Shown here one piece after another: positions 1-7,059 of a stretch of 64,000 nt of DNA; the first letter of the stretch is position 1, and the number at the start of each line of letters is the position of its first letter. Both the position numbers and the translations under genes were made by a program. The DNA is taken from assembly GCA_943370085.1 (NCBI GenBank), contig CALRPT020000002.1:62001-126000 (forward strand). Reading direction: 5' to 3'. The DNA comes from Paragemmobacter sp943370085. Its GTDB lineage: Bacteria > Pseudomonadota > Alphaproteobacteria > Rhodobacterales > Rhodobacteraceae. A model generated the notes under the pieces. It did no database searches, was not told the DNA's origin, and saw only the letters and a list, made by a program, of their open reading frames with translations.

Positions 1-2
1 CA

Positions 3-59
3 AGCTGGGCAGCTATCATCATTGTGCTTCTGCTCATTCTGATACTGAGGAGATCGTAA
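3..59 (+). CDS. C-terminal end of a possible membrane protein (5' end outside window)
   Basis: The frame open at the left edge encodes a strongly hydrophobic stretch of about 14 residues followed by Leu-Arg-Arg-Ser and a TAA at 57-59. That looks like a last transmembrane helix with a positively charged cytoplasmic end. Another plus frame is also open, to a TAG at 134-136, but its product has no such pattern. The hydrophobic frame is preferred, with low confidence because only 18 codons are visible. Confidence 0.3.
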   Translation, partial: SWAAIIIVLLLILILRRS

Positions 60-120
60 GAACGCTCATCTCCCATTTGTCAGATTCCAGACTTGAGCTG
101 TGGGCTTCATTTTCATGCAA

Positions 121-708
121 TCATTTGAAGGGGTAGAATCTGTAGTATGGATGCAGGTCTGCGAAAGCTGCAACAACAGCCTTTAGTTGCTTCAAGTCTT
201 CCAGTGTCTCGTAGAAAAAGTCGGTCAGCTTATCACGATACTCTCGCGGCAGATCGTAGTCCTCGATTGTTCGGTCTCGCTTGGCTGGATATATAAAAAG
301 GAGTATCTCGCACGGATCAAGTTGGGTAAGCTGAGTCCGAACGAAATAATCCACGAAGTCACTTTTCAGCATTATTCCAAGCTCCATTGTGTGAAGTGCT
401 AGCGGCATGTCTGACATATAATGATGACGGATCGCACTTCTTCGAGTGGCAGATAAATATGCGTCGAGCCTTGCTTGATCGAAATTTAGCTTTCTACAGA
501 TTTTTTCCAACTTCTTGTAGTATGCTTCTTCTGTTTTTGGCCTATAGCTTCCAATTTCCCCATGGATTAGCTCAATTGAACTCAAATCAACGCCAACCTT
601 ATAAACATCATCGTCTCGCTCAAGGAATGTATCGACAAACTCGCGAAGGTAAGCCCCACGCATGGCGATCTTGGTTTTCTCAATTTCTTTTTTTGAAAAG
701 AAGCCCAT
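121..708 (-). CDS. hypothetical protein, 195 aa, island gene
   Basis: A 195-residue soluble protein that I do not recognise. It begins MGFFSKKEIEKTK and is rich in charged and aromatic residues (many Tyr, Phe, Asp, Glu, Lys), with no signal peptide or membrane segment. The ATG at 706-708 is preceded by an AAGGA Shine-Dalgarno at a good distance. Its codons are far richer in A/T than those of the genes right of the tRNA-Asn, in line with a horizontally acquired island. The preceding gene on its strand is not close, so it is probably transcribed alone. No catalytic motif is apparent and no function can be assigned. Confidence 0.6.
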   Translation of the reverse strand: MGFFSKKEIEKTKIAMRGAYLREFVDTFLERDDDVYKVGVDLSSIELIHGEIGSYRPKTEEAYYKKLEKICRKLNFDQARLDAYLSATRRSAIRHHYMSDMPLALHTMELGIMLKSDFVDYFVRTQLTQLDPCEILLFIYPAKRDRTIEDYDLPREYRDKLTDFFYETLEDLKQLKAVVAAFADLHPYYRFYPFK

Positions 709-883
709 GACGCAAATCCTTGAATGTGATTTCTCTAAATTTTATCCTTCGAACGGGTGGCTGCGCAAGTTGAAAGCTGCTGCGCCATCAGGCAGAATGT
801 AGGTTAGCTGGTCTGCGAATGGTTTGAAGTCGCTGTCAGGGCGGACTTTGAAGCTCAATCGATGACATGTTTTGGAGGTAAGG

Positions 884-1444
884 ATGCCTGTTGGGCCGAA
901 GCGAATCCAGATGCTTGATGAAAGTGAAGGTATCTTTCGTTTTTTGAATGTTGTTGACTTGGCTGTGCCTCGGTCAGGGATGGTTTGGCACGGCGTTGAC
1001 ATTGATGCTCCAGGCGTTGAAGCAGCTTGCATGTATGGCTACCTCGACCCCAGCGGGGGCGAAGTGGCCTACGTTCTTGTTGGAGATGTGTCTGGCGATC
1101 CTACAGAACCCGTCATAGGCCTAATGACAGATGATGAAAAATCTGACTTGAACGTGAAAATCGAGACTGGCACGCGTGACTTTTGCCGCAAACAAGGATT
1201 CAAGTTTGTAAAATGGATGAACTGCGAACTCAATCATCTAATGGGTCACCATATTCTTGTTTCGGCATACATCGTTGAGATGGAAGGCATAGGAGAGCAG
1301 CAAAGGATGACGGCTCGTTTTCAAAAAAATGGACGCAAGTGGTTTATTGAGGCAGCATTTTCCGTTGAAATGGCATATAAGCTCGCAAAACCGATGTTCT
1401 TGGCCCTCCATCCAGTCAACATAGTAGATAGTTCCAAGGGGTGA
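884..1444 (+). CDS. hypothetical protein, 186 aa, island gene
   Basis: A 186-residue protein beginning MPVGPKRIQMLDE. The ATG at 884 was chosen over an upstream in-frame TTG at 872 because a GGAGG sits at 874-878. It has no signal peptide or transmembrane segment and no family I can name. The middle is rich in Cys, His, Met and Asn, but not in an arrangement recognisable as a metal site. A stem-loop with a T-tract follows about 100 bases later (1542-1567) and would end this transcript, so the gene looks monocistronic. Base use is AT-rich like the rest of the left island. Confidence 0.6.
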   Translation: MPVGPKRIQMLDESEGIFRFLNVVDLAVPRSGMVWHGVDIDAPGVEAACMYGYLDPSGGEVAYVLVGDVSGDPTEPVIGLMTDDEKSDLNVKIETGTRDFCRKQGFKFVKWMNCELNHLMGHHILVSAYIVEMEGIGEQQRMTARFQKNGRKWFIEAAFSVEMAYKLAKPMFLALHPVNIVDSSKG

Positions 1445-1541
1445 TTGATGTGATGGGTTTCGGCCAGTGACATTGCCGTTCGGCGCGCGCAAAGCTTCTG
1501 CCTGATCACCGGTATCTGATCACTGTCAGATCATTAGGAAA

Positions 1542-1567
1542 GCCCTGGCTCCGGTCGGGGCATTTTT
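1542..1567 (+). terminator. Rho-independent terminator after the 186-aa gene
   Basis: An 8-bp stem (1542-1549 with 1554-1561, two G-T pairs) closes a TCCG loop and is followed directly by ATTTTT. This is the classic intrinsic terminator layout and lies between two plus-strand genes. Confidence 0.65.
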
Positions 1568-1618
1568 CTGTTGCTTGGGATGAGTGCGCTAGCGATAGTT
1601 GTTTAGAAGGTATTCAGG

Positions 1619-2071
1619 ATGAGACAGATGAAGAAACAATTGATTCCAATATTCTTTTTGGCGGCGTGTGTTGAGAGTTTCCAACCTATCACGAGCATGG
1701 AGCCGTCGCGGCAATCGGAAGTCAGGGCGATGAATGAAGTTGACTTCTGCCGTTATCTGCTTGTGTCCGAGGGTGTTGCTGGTTGGTCCGAAGCCGATGC
1801 GGCAGTCGCCCGGCAAGAGTTGGCGAGACGCGGCTTCACTGCGCGCGATACAGAGTTGATCGCGAAGCAAGGAACTCATTGGGGAACCGGGATGACCTAC
1901 CGGGGGCTAAAGTGTTCGAACGGTCGGTGGGATGGCGGCTTCGAGGCCGTCAATAAAGCGTTCTACCCTGGACTTGGGCATCAGTGGCAAGTTGATGTGG
2001 GGAACTTCGAGTTCGTCTATCTTCGTGGTGATGGTACAGAAGTTGGTATGAAAGTTCATGCTTGGAACTAA
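1619..2071 (+). CDS. putative lipoprotein, 150 aa
   Basis: A 150-residue protein with a type II (lipoprotein) signal. The start MRQMKKQLIPIFFLAAC has a basic N-terminus, a hydrophobic core and an LAAC lipobox, so the mature protein would be lipidated on Cys17. The mature part has a short helical region (about residues 35-70) and a C-terminal part rich in Gly, Trp and Tyr. I recognise no further domain. Start could be Met1 or Met4; an AGAAGG lies upstream of 1619. It sits alone between a terminator and a convergent gene and belongs to the AT-richer island. Confidence 0.6.
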   Translation: MRQMKKQLIPIFFLAACVESFQPITSMEPSRQSEVRAMNEVDFCRYLLVSEGVAGWSEADAAVARQELARRGFTARDTELIAKQGTHWGTGMTYRGLKCSNGRWDGGFEAVNKAFYPGLGHQWQVDVGNFEFVYLRGDGTEVGMKVHAWN

Positions 2072-2246
2072 GGACTGAGTCCGTTCGAAATTGTGCCGCA
2101 CTGCAGAATTTTGGGTCCTCCTGGACCGAACGACACGCGGGTAACGCGCAATCTCGAAGTCTTGCTAGATGCGAAGTTTTGCATTGAGTTGTTATTCATA
2201 ACAGCGGAGGAAAGCGCAAAAGAAGGAACTGCGTGCAAGCCGATTT

Positions 2247-2894
2247 TCAGATCGGCCTACCAGTTTCTTGCCAAATGAACATTTCAGAAAGTAACTCACT
2301 TGTCGGATACTGTCGTATTTCTTCTTCGTCAGCACCTTGTTCAAGCTTTTTTTCCCAGTACCATTCCTGAAAATCTGAATACTGGCCCCAGAGGCGTTTT
2401 GCGCCTATCGGTTCAACACCTGCTTCAGAAACCAACCAGTTCCGTACGTGACCTAGGGCGTTCTGAGGGGCCCTCTGAATGTCGATCCCATAGGATTGGA
2501 TATCGCATCCAGCAATGTCAGAAATGGTCGCTTGAAATCGATAGCGCTGCTCCTCCAAAATCAGAAACTTCTTCCCTTCTCGACCATTCTCAGAATATTG
2601 TCTGCAACCGAAATCGATCCCAAGTTCAAAAGGCATATTGAGGCGGTAGTGCTCACCCTTCTTTTTTGACTGGCAGCGGCTCAGATCATGTATCGAGTAC
2701 CTTGACGCTTCAATGAGGCCCTTGATTTTCTCAAGCCTATTCTCACCGGCGTCCATTCTTTCGGTGGCTAGTCTTGGTGTAAGGCCTAGTGCAACGATTC
2801 CAAACATCAGCGCCTGGAGAATCGGTTCATAATCTTTGTCAAAGGGGCAATTGATAAACACGCACCTGTCGAAATCATAGTTTGGCACGATCAA
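2247..2894 (-). CDS. TIR/nucleoside-deoxyribosyltransferase-like protein, 215 aa
   Basis: A 215-residue protein of unknown function. The N-terminus has a strand-like CVFINCPFD (about residues 11-19), then a long helix, a strand GLTPRLA, an SRYSIHDLSR segment (about 65-74), and an NMPFELGID segment (about 86-94). A buried Phe-Glu-Leu-Gly following an N-terminal beta strand is the pattern of nucleoside 2-deoxyribosyltransferase- and TIR-like folds, where that Glu is catalytic. This is pattern resemblance only. The start is a TTG whose first bases overlap the TGA of the upstream DUF2188 gene (TTGA, 4 nt), implying coupled translation. It is last in a unit that begins just downstream of tRNA-Asn. 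An anti-phage or nucleotide-processing effector is one reading; a plain hypothetical is the safe one. Confidence 0.7.
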   Translation of the reverse strand: MIVPNYDFDRCVFINCPFDKDYEPILQALMFGIVALGLTPRLATERMDAGENRLEKIKGLIEASRYSIHDLSRCQSKKKGEHYRLNMPFELGIDFGCRQYSENGREGKKFLILEEQRYRFQATISDIAGCDIQSYGIDIQRAPQNALGHVRNWLVSEAGVEPIGAKRLWGQYSDFQEWYWEKKLEQGADEEEIRQYPTSELLSEMFIWQETGRPI

Positions 2895-3115
2895 CCCTTC
2901 GATTTCTTAGGGTCGTTTCCGAAGGAGTCGCGCTCTCTTATGCGGCCGTCCTTGCCGTGAATATACAGTTCAGTGCCTTGGCTCTTCGCAATTTTACGTC
3001 CCTCACGAATTGCTTCGCTCTGTGTAGTGTGAGTCGACGTGACCTTGGCTGCTCCAGCTTTCCTGACGCTCCACTTCCCGCCATTGGGAACGACATGTTG
3101 GCCTTTGGTAGGCAT
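2891..3115 (-). CDS. DUF2188 domain protein, 74 aa
   Basis: A 74-residue protein matching the small DUF2188 family: HVVPNGGKWSVRKAG near the start, a TQSEAIREGRKIAKSQG helix, and an HGKDGRIRERDSFGNDP ending. Known members are single-domain proteins without established biochemistry, often in accessory regions. The ATG at 3113-3115 has a GGGAG upstream and lies one base after the stop of the 61-aa gene. Its own stop overlaps the start of the TIR/deoxyribosyltransferase-like gene. The three genes thus form one tight unit. Confidence 0.8.
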   Translation of the reverse strand: MPTKGQHVVPNGGKWSVRKAGAAKVTSTHTTQSEAIREGRKIAKSQGTELYIHGKDGRIRERDSFGNDPKKSKG

Positions 3116-3116
3116 C

Positions 3117-3302
3117 TCAAACTCCCGTTTTTTTCAGAATTTGTTCACCCTGAACAAGATCGCGAAGAACGCGTTGTACCGCAAGTCTGCGGAGGGGATT
3201 GCGCAGAAAAAAACCTGTGATCCCAGCACCTGTTCCCCCAGTGTTCCCCAGAATTGCAACACCGGCAACCGCCAAAGCAGGGCGGTTCGGTAAGTAGCTC
3301 AT
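3117..3302 (-). CDS. small membrane protein, 61 aa, first gene of the tRNA-adjacent unit
   Basis: A 61-codon frame starting 14 bases after the CCA of tRNA-Asn on the same strand. Its TGA is separated by a single G from the ATG of the DUF2188 gene. The product begins MSYLPNRPALAVAGVAILG and has a Gly/Ala-rich hydrophobic stretch (about residues 9-32), then a basic amphipathic tail. No Shine-Dalgarno precedes the ATG, and no promoter is obvious between it and the tRNA, so transcription may read through from the tRNA. The tight junction is the main support; it could also be a spurious frame. Confidence 0.45.
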   Translation of the reverse strand: MSYLPNRPALAVAGVAILGNTGGTGAGITGFFLRNPLRRLAVQRVLRDLVQGEQILKKTGV

Positions 3303-3316
3303 TGTTTAGGGATTTT

Positions 3317-3391
3317 TGGCTCCGGCGGTAGGGATCGAACCTACGACCAATTGATTAACAGTCAACTGCTCTACCGCTGAGCTACGCCGGA
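3317..3391 (-). tRNA. tRNA-Asn (GTT)
   Basis: A full cloverleaf can be drawn on the minus strand. The 7-bp acceptor pairs 3385-3391 with 3321-3327, the anticodon loop is CTGTTAA (anticodon GTT), and the TpsiC arm contains GGTTCGATCC. The terminal CCA is encoded (3317-3319). The AT-rich island lies immediately against its 3' end, the usual place for site-specific integration. Confidence 0.97.
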
Positions 3392-3461
3392 ACACGTGGG
3401 CCGTATAGCAAGGGTGTTTGGGGGCGGCAAGGGGCTAACGGCAGAAAATGCATCTGCCGGG

Positions 3462-4361
3462 TCAGATCAGGTGAAACCGCGAGGTCGGGTGCAGCGGGGA
3501 AGGTGTTGAGATCCGGGTTTTCTCTTGCAGATCAATAAGGTGGGCCAGCACATTCTGCCGTGCGGCGGGCAGGAGTTTGGGCGGCAGGTCGGCGTAGATC
3601 CTGCCGGCGAGGGTATCCGCATCGGCCGGGCCCGTGAGAAGAGCGGCAAGGATCTGCGCCTCGCGGTCGTTGCGATGGGTGATGAGCGTTCGGACGCGGT
3701 CCTGCGGGTTGGGGATCGGGTCGCCATGGCCCGGCAGGAACAGCGCCCAGTCGGGCCGGTTGATCCTGTGAAGTGCGTCCATATAGGCGCGCATGTCGCC
3801 ATCGGGGGGCGAGATCACGGAACTGCTCCAGCCCATCACATGGTCGCCGGAAAAGAGCCAGTCCCCAGCGGAAAAGCACAGATGACTGCCCAGATGGCCG
3901 GGGGTGTGCAGGGCAGTGATCTGCCAGTCGGACCCGGCGAGGGTATCGCCATCGCTCAGGCGCTGGTCGGGGAGGAAGGCGTGATCCAGCCCGTCACCGA
4001 CGGCGGCCAGCCCTGCGGCGGCCAGACTGTGCATGAGGGGCGAGCGCCCGTCGGTCGCGGTGCCCATGGCGAGGGTCGGGGCACCTGTGGCGGCGGAGAG
4101 GGCCGTGGCGAGGGCGGAGTGGTCGCGGTGGGGATGGGTGACGAGGATGTGGCTGACAGCTTCGCCCGGATCAAGCGCGGCGCGGATGGCGTCCAGATGG
4201 GCGGGCATATCAGGGCCGGGGTCGATCACGGCGACGCGGCCGGAGCCGAGAATGTAGGTATTTGTGCCGCGAAAGGTGAGGGGGGCGGCGTTGGGCGCGA
4301 GAACGGTCCGCAGGCGGGGCTGGCTGCCCTGCCGGGGAAAAGTGGTGTCGGGCGATGGCAT
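3462..4361 (-). CDS. MBL-fold metallo-hydrolase (LACTB2/glyoxalase II-like)
   Basis: A 299-residue metallo-beta-lactamase-fold hydrolase. The metal motif HPHRDHSA (HxHxDH) lies at about residues 78-85, followed by a second-site His in TPGHLGSH and by the FLPGHGDPI motif. The last third looks like the winged-helix domain (HxxDLQEK region) of LACTB2-type proteins. Start was set at the internal ATG (4359-4361), because the longer frame would run into the divergent kinase gene that starts at 4411. It is probably a cytoplasmic thioester or nucleic-acid hydrolase; the substrate cannot be told from the sequence. Confidence 0.85.
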   Translation of the reverse strand: MPSPDTTFPRQGSQPRLRTVLAPNAAPLTFRGTNTYILGSGRVAVIDPGPDMPAHLDAIRAALDPGEAVSHILVTHPHRDHSALATALSAATGAPTLAMGTATDGRSPLMHSLAAAGLAAVGDGLDHAFLPDQRLSDGDTLAGSDWQITALHTPGHLGSHLCFSAGDWLFSGDHVMGWSSSVISPPDGDMRAYMDALHRINRPDWALFLPGHGDPIPNPQDRVRTLITHRNDREAQILAALLTGPADADTLAGRIYADLPPKLLPAARQNVLAHLIDLQEKTRISTPSPLHPTSRFHLI

Positions 4362-4410
4362 GACGGCGTCCTCTTCCCTAAGGGCGGGGGGCAGGCTAGG
4401 CTCTGGCCCC

Positions 4411-5727
4411 ATGGCCCGCAAGTCCTTCCTGCCCCGTGGTCTTTATGGCCGCGCCGCCCTGATCCTGATCGTGCCGATTGTCACGATCCAGCTGGTCGTG
4501 TCGGTGACGTTCATCCAGCGCCACTTTGAACGGGTGACGCAGCAGTTGACCGGCGGGGTGGTGGCGGAGCTGCGGTTGCTTTTGGATGAGGCAGAGGCGG
4601 CGGACAGCGCGGCTGCGGCGGCGGCGCGATTGATGGCGCTGAGCGGGCCACTGGATCTGCGGGTGGCGCTGCCATCGCCGGATGCCGTGCCGGAGGCAGA
4701 CCGGACGGAATGGCTGGATCTGTCGGGGCGGGTGGTGATCCGAACGCTGCGGGACGAGTTTCCGGCGCTGGCCCCGGTTGATCTGATCGAAGGGGATGGG
4801 CTGGTGCGGCTGCATCTGCCGACGCGCTGGGGCGAGTTGGCGGTGACGGTCAATCGGGCGCGCATGTCGGCGACCAATCCGCACCAGCTGCTGGTGCTGA
4901 TGATCGTCACCTCGGCCCTGATGACGGTGATCGCCTATCTGTTCCTGTCCAACCAGTTGCGCCCGATCGCGCGGATGTCGCTGGCGGCCGAGGCCTTCGG
5001 CAAGGGGCAGGTGATCCCCTATACCCCGCGCGGGGCGACAGAGGTGCGTGCGGCGGGGCATGCCTTTTTGGATATGCGGGCGCGGATCGAACGGCAGATC
5101 GAACAGCGCACGCTGATGCTGTCGGGGGTGAGCCATGATCTGCGCACGCCGCTGACGCGGCTGCGGCTGGGCCTTGCGATGCTGCCCGAGGATGAGGAGA
5201 CGCTGGCGCTTTTGGGCGATGTGGCCGAGATGGAGCGGCTGGTGGATGAGTTTCTATCCTTTGCCCGGGGCGATGCGACCGAGGCGGTGGAACCGGTCGA
5301 CCCGGCGGCGTTGGCGCAGCGTGTGGTGGAGAATGCGGTGCGCATCGGGGGGCGGGTGGAGTATCACCAACCGGGTCGGGTGCAGGCCGTGCCGCTGCGC
5401 CCGCAGGCGGTGACACGGGCGCTGGAGAATCTGGTCAACAATGCGCTGCGCTATGGCAAGCGGGCGCAGGTGACGCTGGAGATGGGGACGAACTGGCTGC
5501 GCTATACGGTTGAGGATGACGGTCCGGGCATACCTGCGGCGCGGCGGGCCGAGGCGGTGGTGCCCTTCAGCCGACTGGACGCGGCACGCGATCCGAACCG
5601 GGGGGGCGGGGTTGGGCTTGGCCTTTCGATCGCCGCAGATATCGCCCGCAGCCATGGCGGCGAATTGCGGTTGGGCCGGAGCGAAGGCTTGGGCGGGTTG
5701 AAAGCCGAATTGCTGCTGGCCCGTTAG
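4411..5727 (+). CDS. EnvZ-like sensor histidine kinase
   Basis: A 438-residue membrane sensor kinase. It has TM1 at about residues 13-35, a periplasmic sensor region to about 159, TM2 at about 160-180, then a HAMP linker. The dimerisation/H-box SHDLRTPLTRLR follows with the phosphoacceptor His242. The catalytic domain has an N-box around Asn340, a G1 motif DDGPGIP and a G2 motif GVGLGLSIA. The layout is that of EnvZ-type osmosensing kinases. No OmpR-type response regulator lies next to it, so it is an orphan here. The ATG at 4411 is used; the frame is open upstream, but that stretch overlaps the divergent MBL gene. Confidence 0.9.
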   Translation: MARKSFLPRGLYGRAALILIVPIVTIQLVVSVTFIQRHFERVTQQLTGGVVAELRLLLDEAEAADSAAAAAARLMALSGPLDLRVALPSPDAVPEADRTEWLDLSGRVVIRTLRDEFPALAPVDLIEGDGLVRLHLPTRWGELAVTVNRARMSATNPHQLLVLMIVTSALMTVIAYLFLSNQLRPIARMSLAAEAFGKGQVIPYTPRGATEVRAAGHAFLDMRARIERQIEQRTLMLSGVSHDLRTPLTRLRLGLAMLPEDEETLALLGDVAEMERLVDEFLSFARGDATEAVEPVDPAALAQRVVENAVRIGGRVEYHQPGRVQAVPLRPQAVTRALENLVNNALRYGKRAQVTLEMGTNWLRYTVEDDGPGIPAARRAEAVVPFSRLDAARDPNRGGGVGLGLSIAADIARSHGGELRLGRSEGLGGLKAELLLAR

Positions 5728-5745
5728 GCGGGCACATCTTTGCCG

Positions 5746-5767
5746 TTTCACCTTGGCAAAAATACCC
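5746..5767 (-). repeat. dispersed intergenic repeat, copy A
   Basis: One of six copies of a short intergenic sequence that reads GGGTATTTKKGCC followed by AAGATGAAG. This copy is on the minus strand after the sensor kinase gene and faces copy B. Confidence 0.7.
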
Positions 5768-5827
5768 ATGCGACGCGGATCAGGGGCACAGTGGCCGCAA
5801 GGTTGCGCGGGGTGAGCGGGCAGAATT

Positions 5828-5850
5828 GGGTATTTGGGCCAAGGTGAAGA
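5828..5850 (+). repeat. dispersed intergenic repeat, copy B
   Basis: Plus-strand copy of the same repeat, inverted relative to copy A about 60 bases upstream. The two together could fold into a long stem-loop between two convergent genes. Confidence 0.7.
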
Positions 5851-5863
5851 GGCAGGGGCTTTC

Positions 5864-6334
5864 CTAGCGGTCGGTGCCGAGGTTCAGCACCCAGTGCAGG
5901 GTGCCGTCACGGGCGGTGGCGATGCCGAGGCCCACATCGCGGGCGTTGCGGGTGAGGATGTTGCGGCGGTGGCCGCTGGACCCCATCCAGCCCTCCACCA
6001 CGCTGGTGGGCGTGCGGTAGCCTGCGGCAACGTTTTCGGCGATGGCGCGGTAGCGATAGCCTTCCCTTTTCACACGGTCGCCAAGATCGCTGCCGTCGCT
6101 GCCTTCATGGCTCATCCTGTTACGGGCGGCGCTGTCGCAGGCATGGGCGAGGGCGGCCTCGGTCAGGCGCGGATCGGGGGTCAGGGCGGCCATCCCGCGC
6201 TGTTCGCGTTCGGCATTGATGGCGGCGAGGGTGGTATCGGTCATGCGGGCCGCATCATCGGGCTGGCGGCAGGCCATGGCCTGTGCCGGGCCAAGGGTGA
6301 GGAGGAGGGTCAGGATCAGCAGAGGGCGGAACAT
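5864..6334 (-). CDS. secreted CAP (SCP/PR-1-like) domain protein
   Basis: A 156-residue protein with an N-terminal signal peptide (MFRPLLILTLLLTLGPAQA) and a CAP domain covering the rest. The recognisable family elements are HACDSAARNRMSH, a central AENVAAGY, and GHRRNILTRNARDVGLG near the C-terminus. Bacterial CAP proteins are periplasmic or extracellular and of largely unknown activity. It ends close to the 3' end of the sensor kinase, with the inverted repeat pair between. Confidence 0.85.
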   Translation of the reverse strand: MFRPLLILTLLLTLGPAQAMACRQPDDAARMTDTTLAAINAEREQRGMAALTPDPRLTEAALAHACDSAARNRMSHEGSDGSDLGDRVKREGYRYRAIAENVAAGYRTPTSVVEGWMGSSGHRRNILTRNARDVGLGIATARDGTLHWVLNLGTDR

Positions 6335-6405
6335 GGGGGCACCTGAACGGGGAAGGTTCTGCAGCAGTCTAGCGCGCGGGGGCGGTCAAAGGGAGGGGGC
6401 CTGCG

Positions 6406-7059
6406 TCACAGCGGCATGGGGTTGCCGAAGGTATCGACGACCGGGCCAGTGGCGGCACGTGCGTCTTCGATGTCATGCGTGACCAGCAGGGTGGGGATGC
6501 CTGCCTGCGCGGCGCGGTCGAAAACGAAGCTGCGGATCTGGGCGCGCAGGTCGGCGTCCAGCCGGGAGAAGGGTTCATCCAGCAAGAGCGCACAGGGTTC
6601 GGCGAGTAGCGTGCGCAGAAGGGCCACGCGGGCCTTCTGGCCGCCGGACAGGGTGGCCGGGTCGCGGGGGGCAAAGCCTGCGAGGCCCGCAGAGGCCAGC
6701 GCGTCATCAACGCGCGCCTGCCGGTTCGCGCGGCCCCGGACATGGGCGGGCAGGGCGAAGGCAAGGTTGTGGCCGACAGAGAGATGGGGGAACAGGACTG
6801 CATCCTGAAACAGCAGGCCGATGCTGCGCGCGCGGGTGGGAAGTTCCGAAATATCCTTGCTGTTCATAAGGATATGGCCCGACATTCGGAAACCAGGGGC
6901 AAGGGTGCCGGTGATCGCGGCCAGTGCCGTGGACTTGCCCGCGCCCGACGGCCCCATGATGGTGACGATCTGGCCCGCTGGGATGGCGAAGGTCAGATCG
7001 ACCAGCGTGCGGTCGCCCAAGGTGATCTTAAGACCTTGCAGATCGAGCGTGCCGGTCAT
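6406..7059 (-). CDS. ynjD: YnjD-type ABC transporter ATP-binding protein
   Basis: A 217-residue ABC ATPase. Walker A GPSGAGKS is at 36-43, signature LSGGQ at 137-141 and Walker B ending in Asp161-Glu162. The Q-loop is FQDAVLFPHLS and the H-loop is THD. The length equals that of Escherichia coli YnjD. Its ATG overlaps the TGA of the permease gene (ATGA). As last gene of the three-gene unit it would drive the double permease. The substrate of YnjBCD systems is not firmly established; thiamine- or iron-type importers are the nearest relatives. Confidence 0.85.
   Translation of the reverse strand: MTGTLDLQGLKITLGDRTLVDLTFAIPAGQIVTIMGPSGAGKSTALAAITGTLAPGFRMSGHILMNSKDISELPTRARSIGLLFQDAVLFPHLSVGHNLAFALPAHVRGRANRQARVDDALASAGLAGFAPRDPATLSGGQKARVALLRTLLAEPCALLLDEPFSRLDADLRAQIRSFVFDRAAQAGIPTLLVTHDIEDARAATGPVVDTFGNPMPL

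Noticed and set aside
1546..1554. Nine bases matching the tRNA-Asn 3' end (TGGCTCCGG) as a second attachment site of the left island
   Set aside because: The match is too short and is fully explained by the terminator hairpin at 1542-1567.
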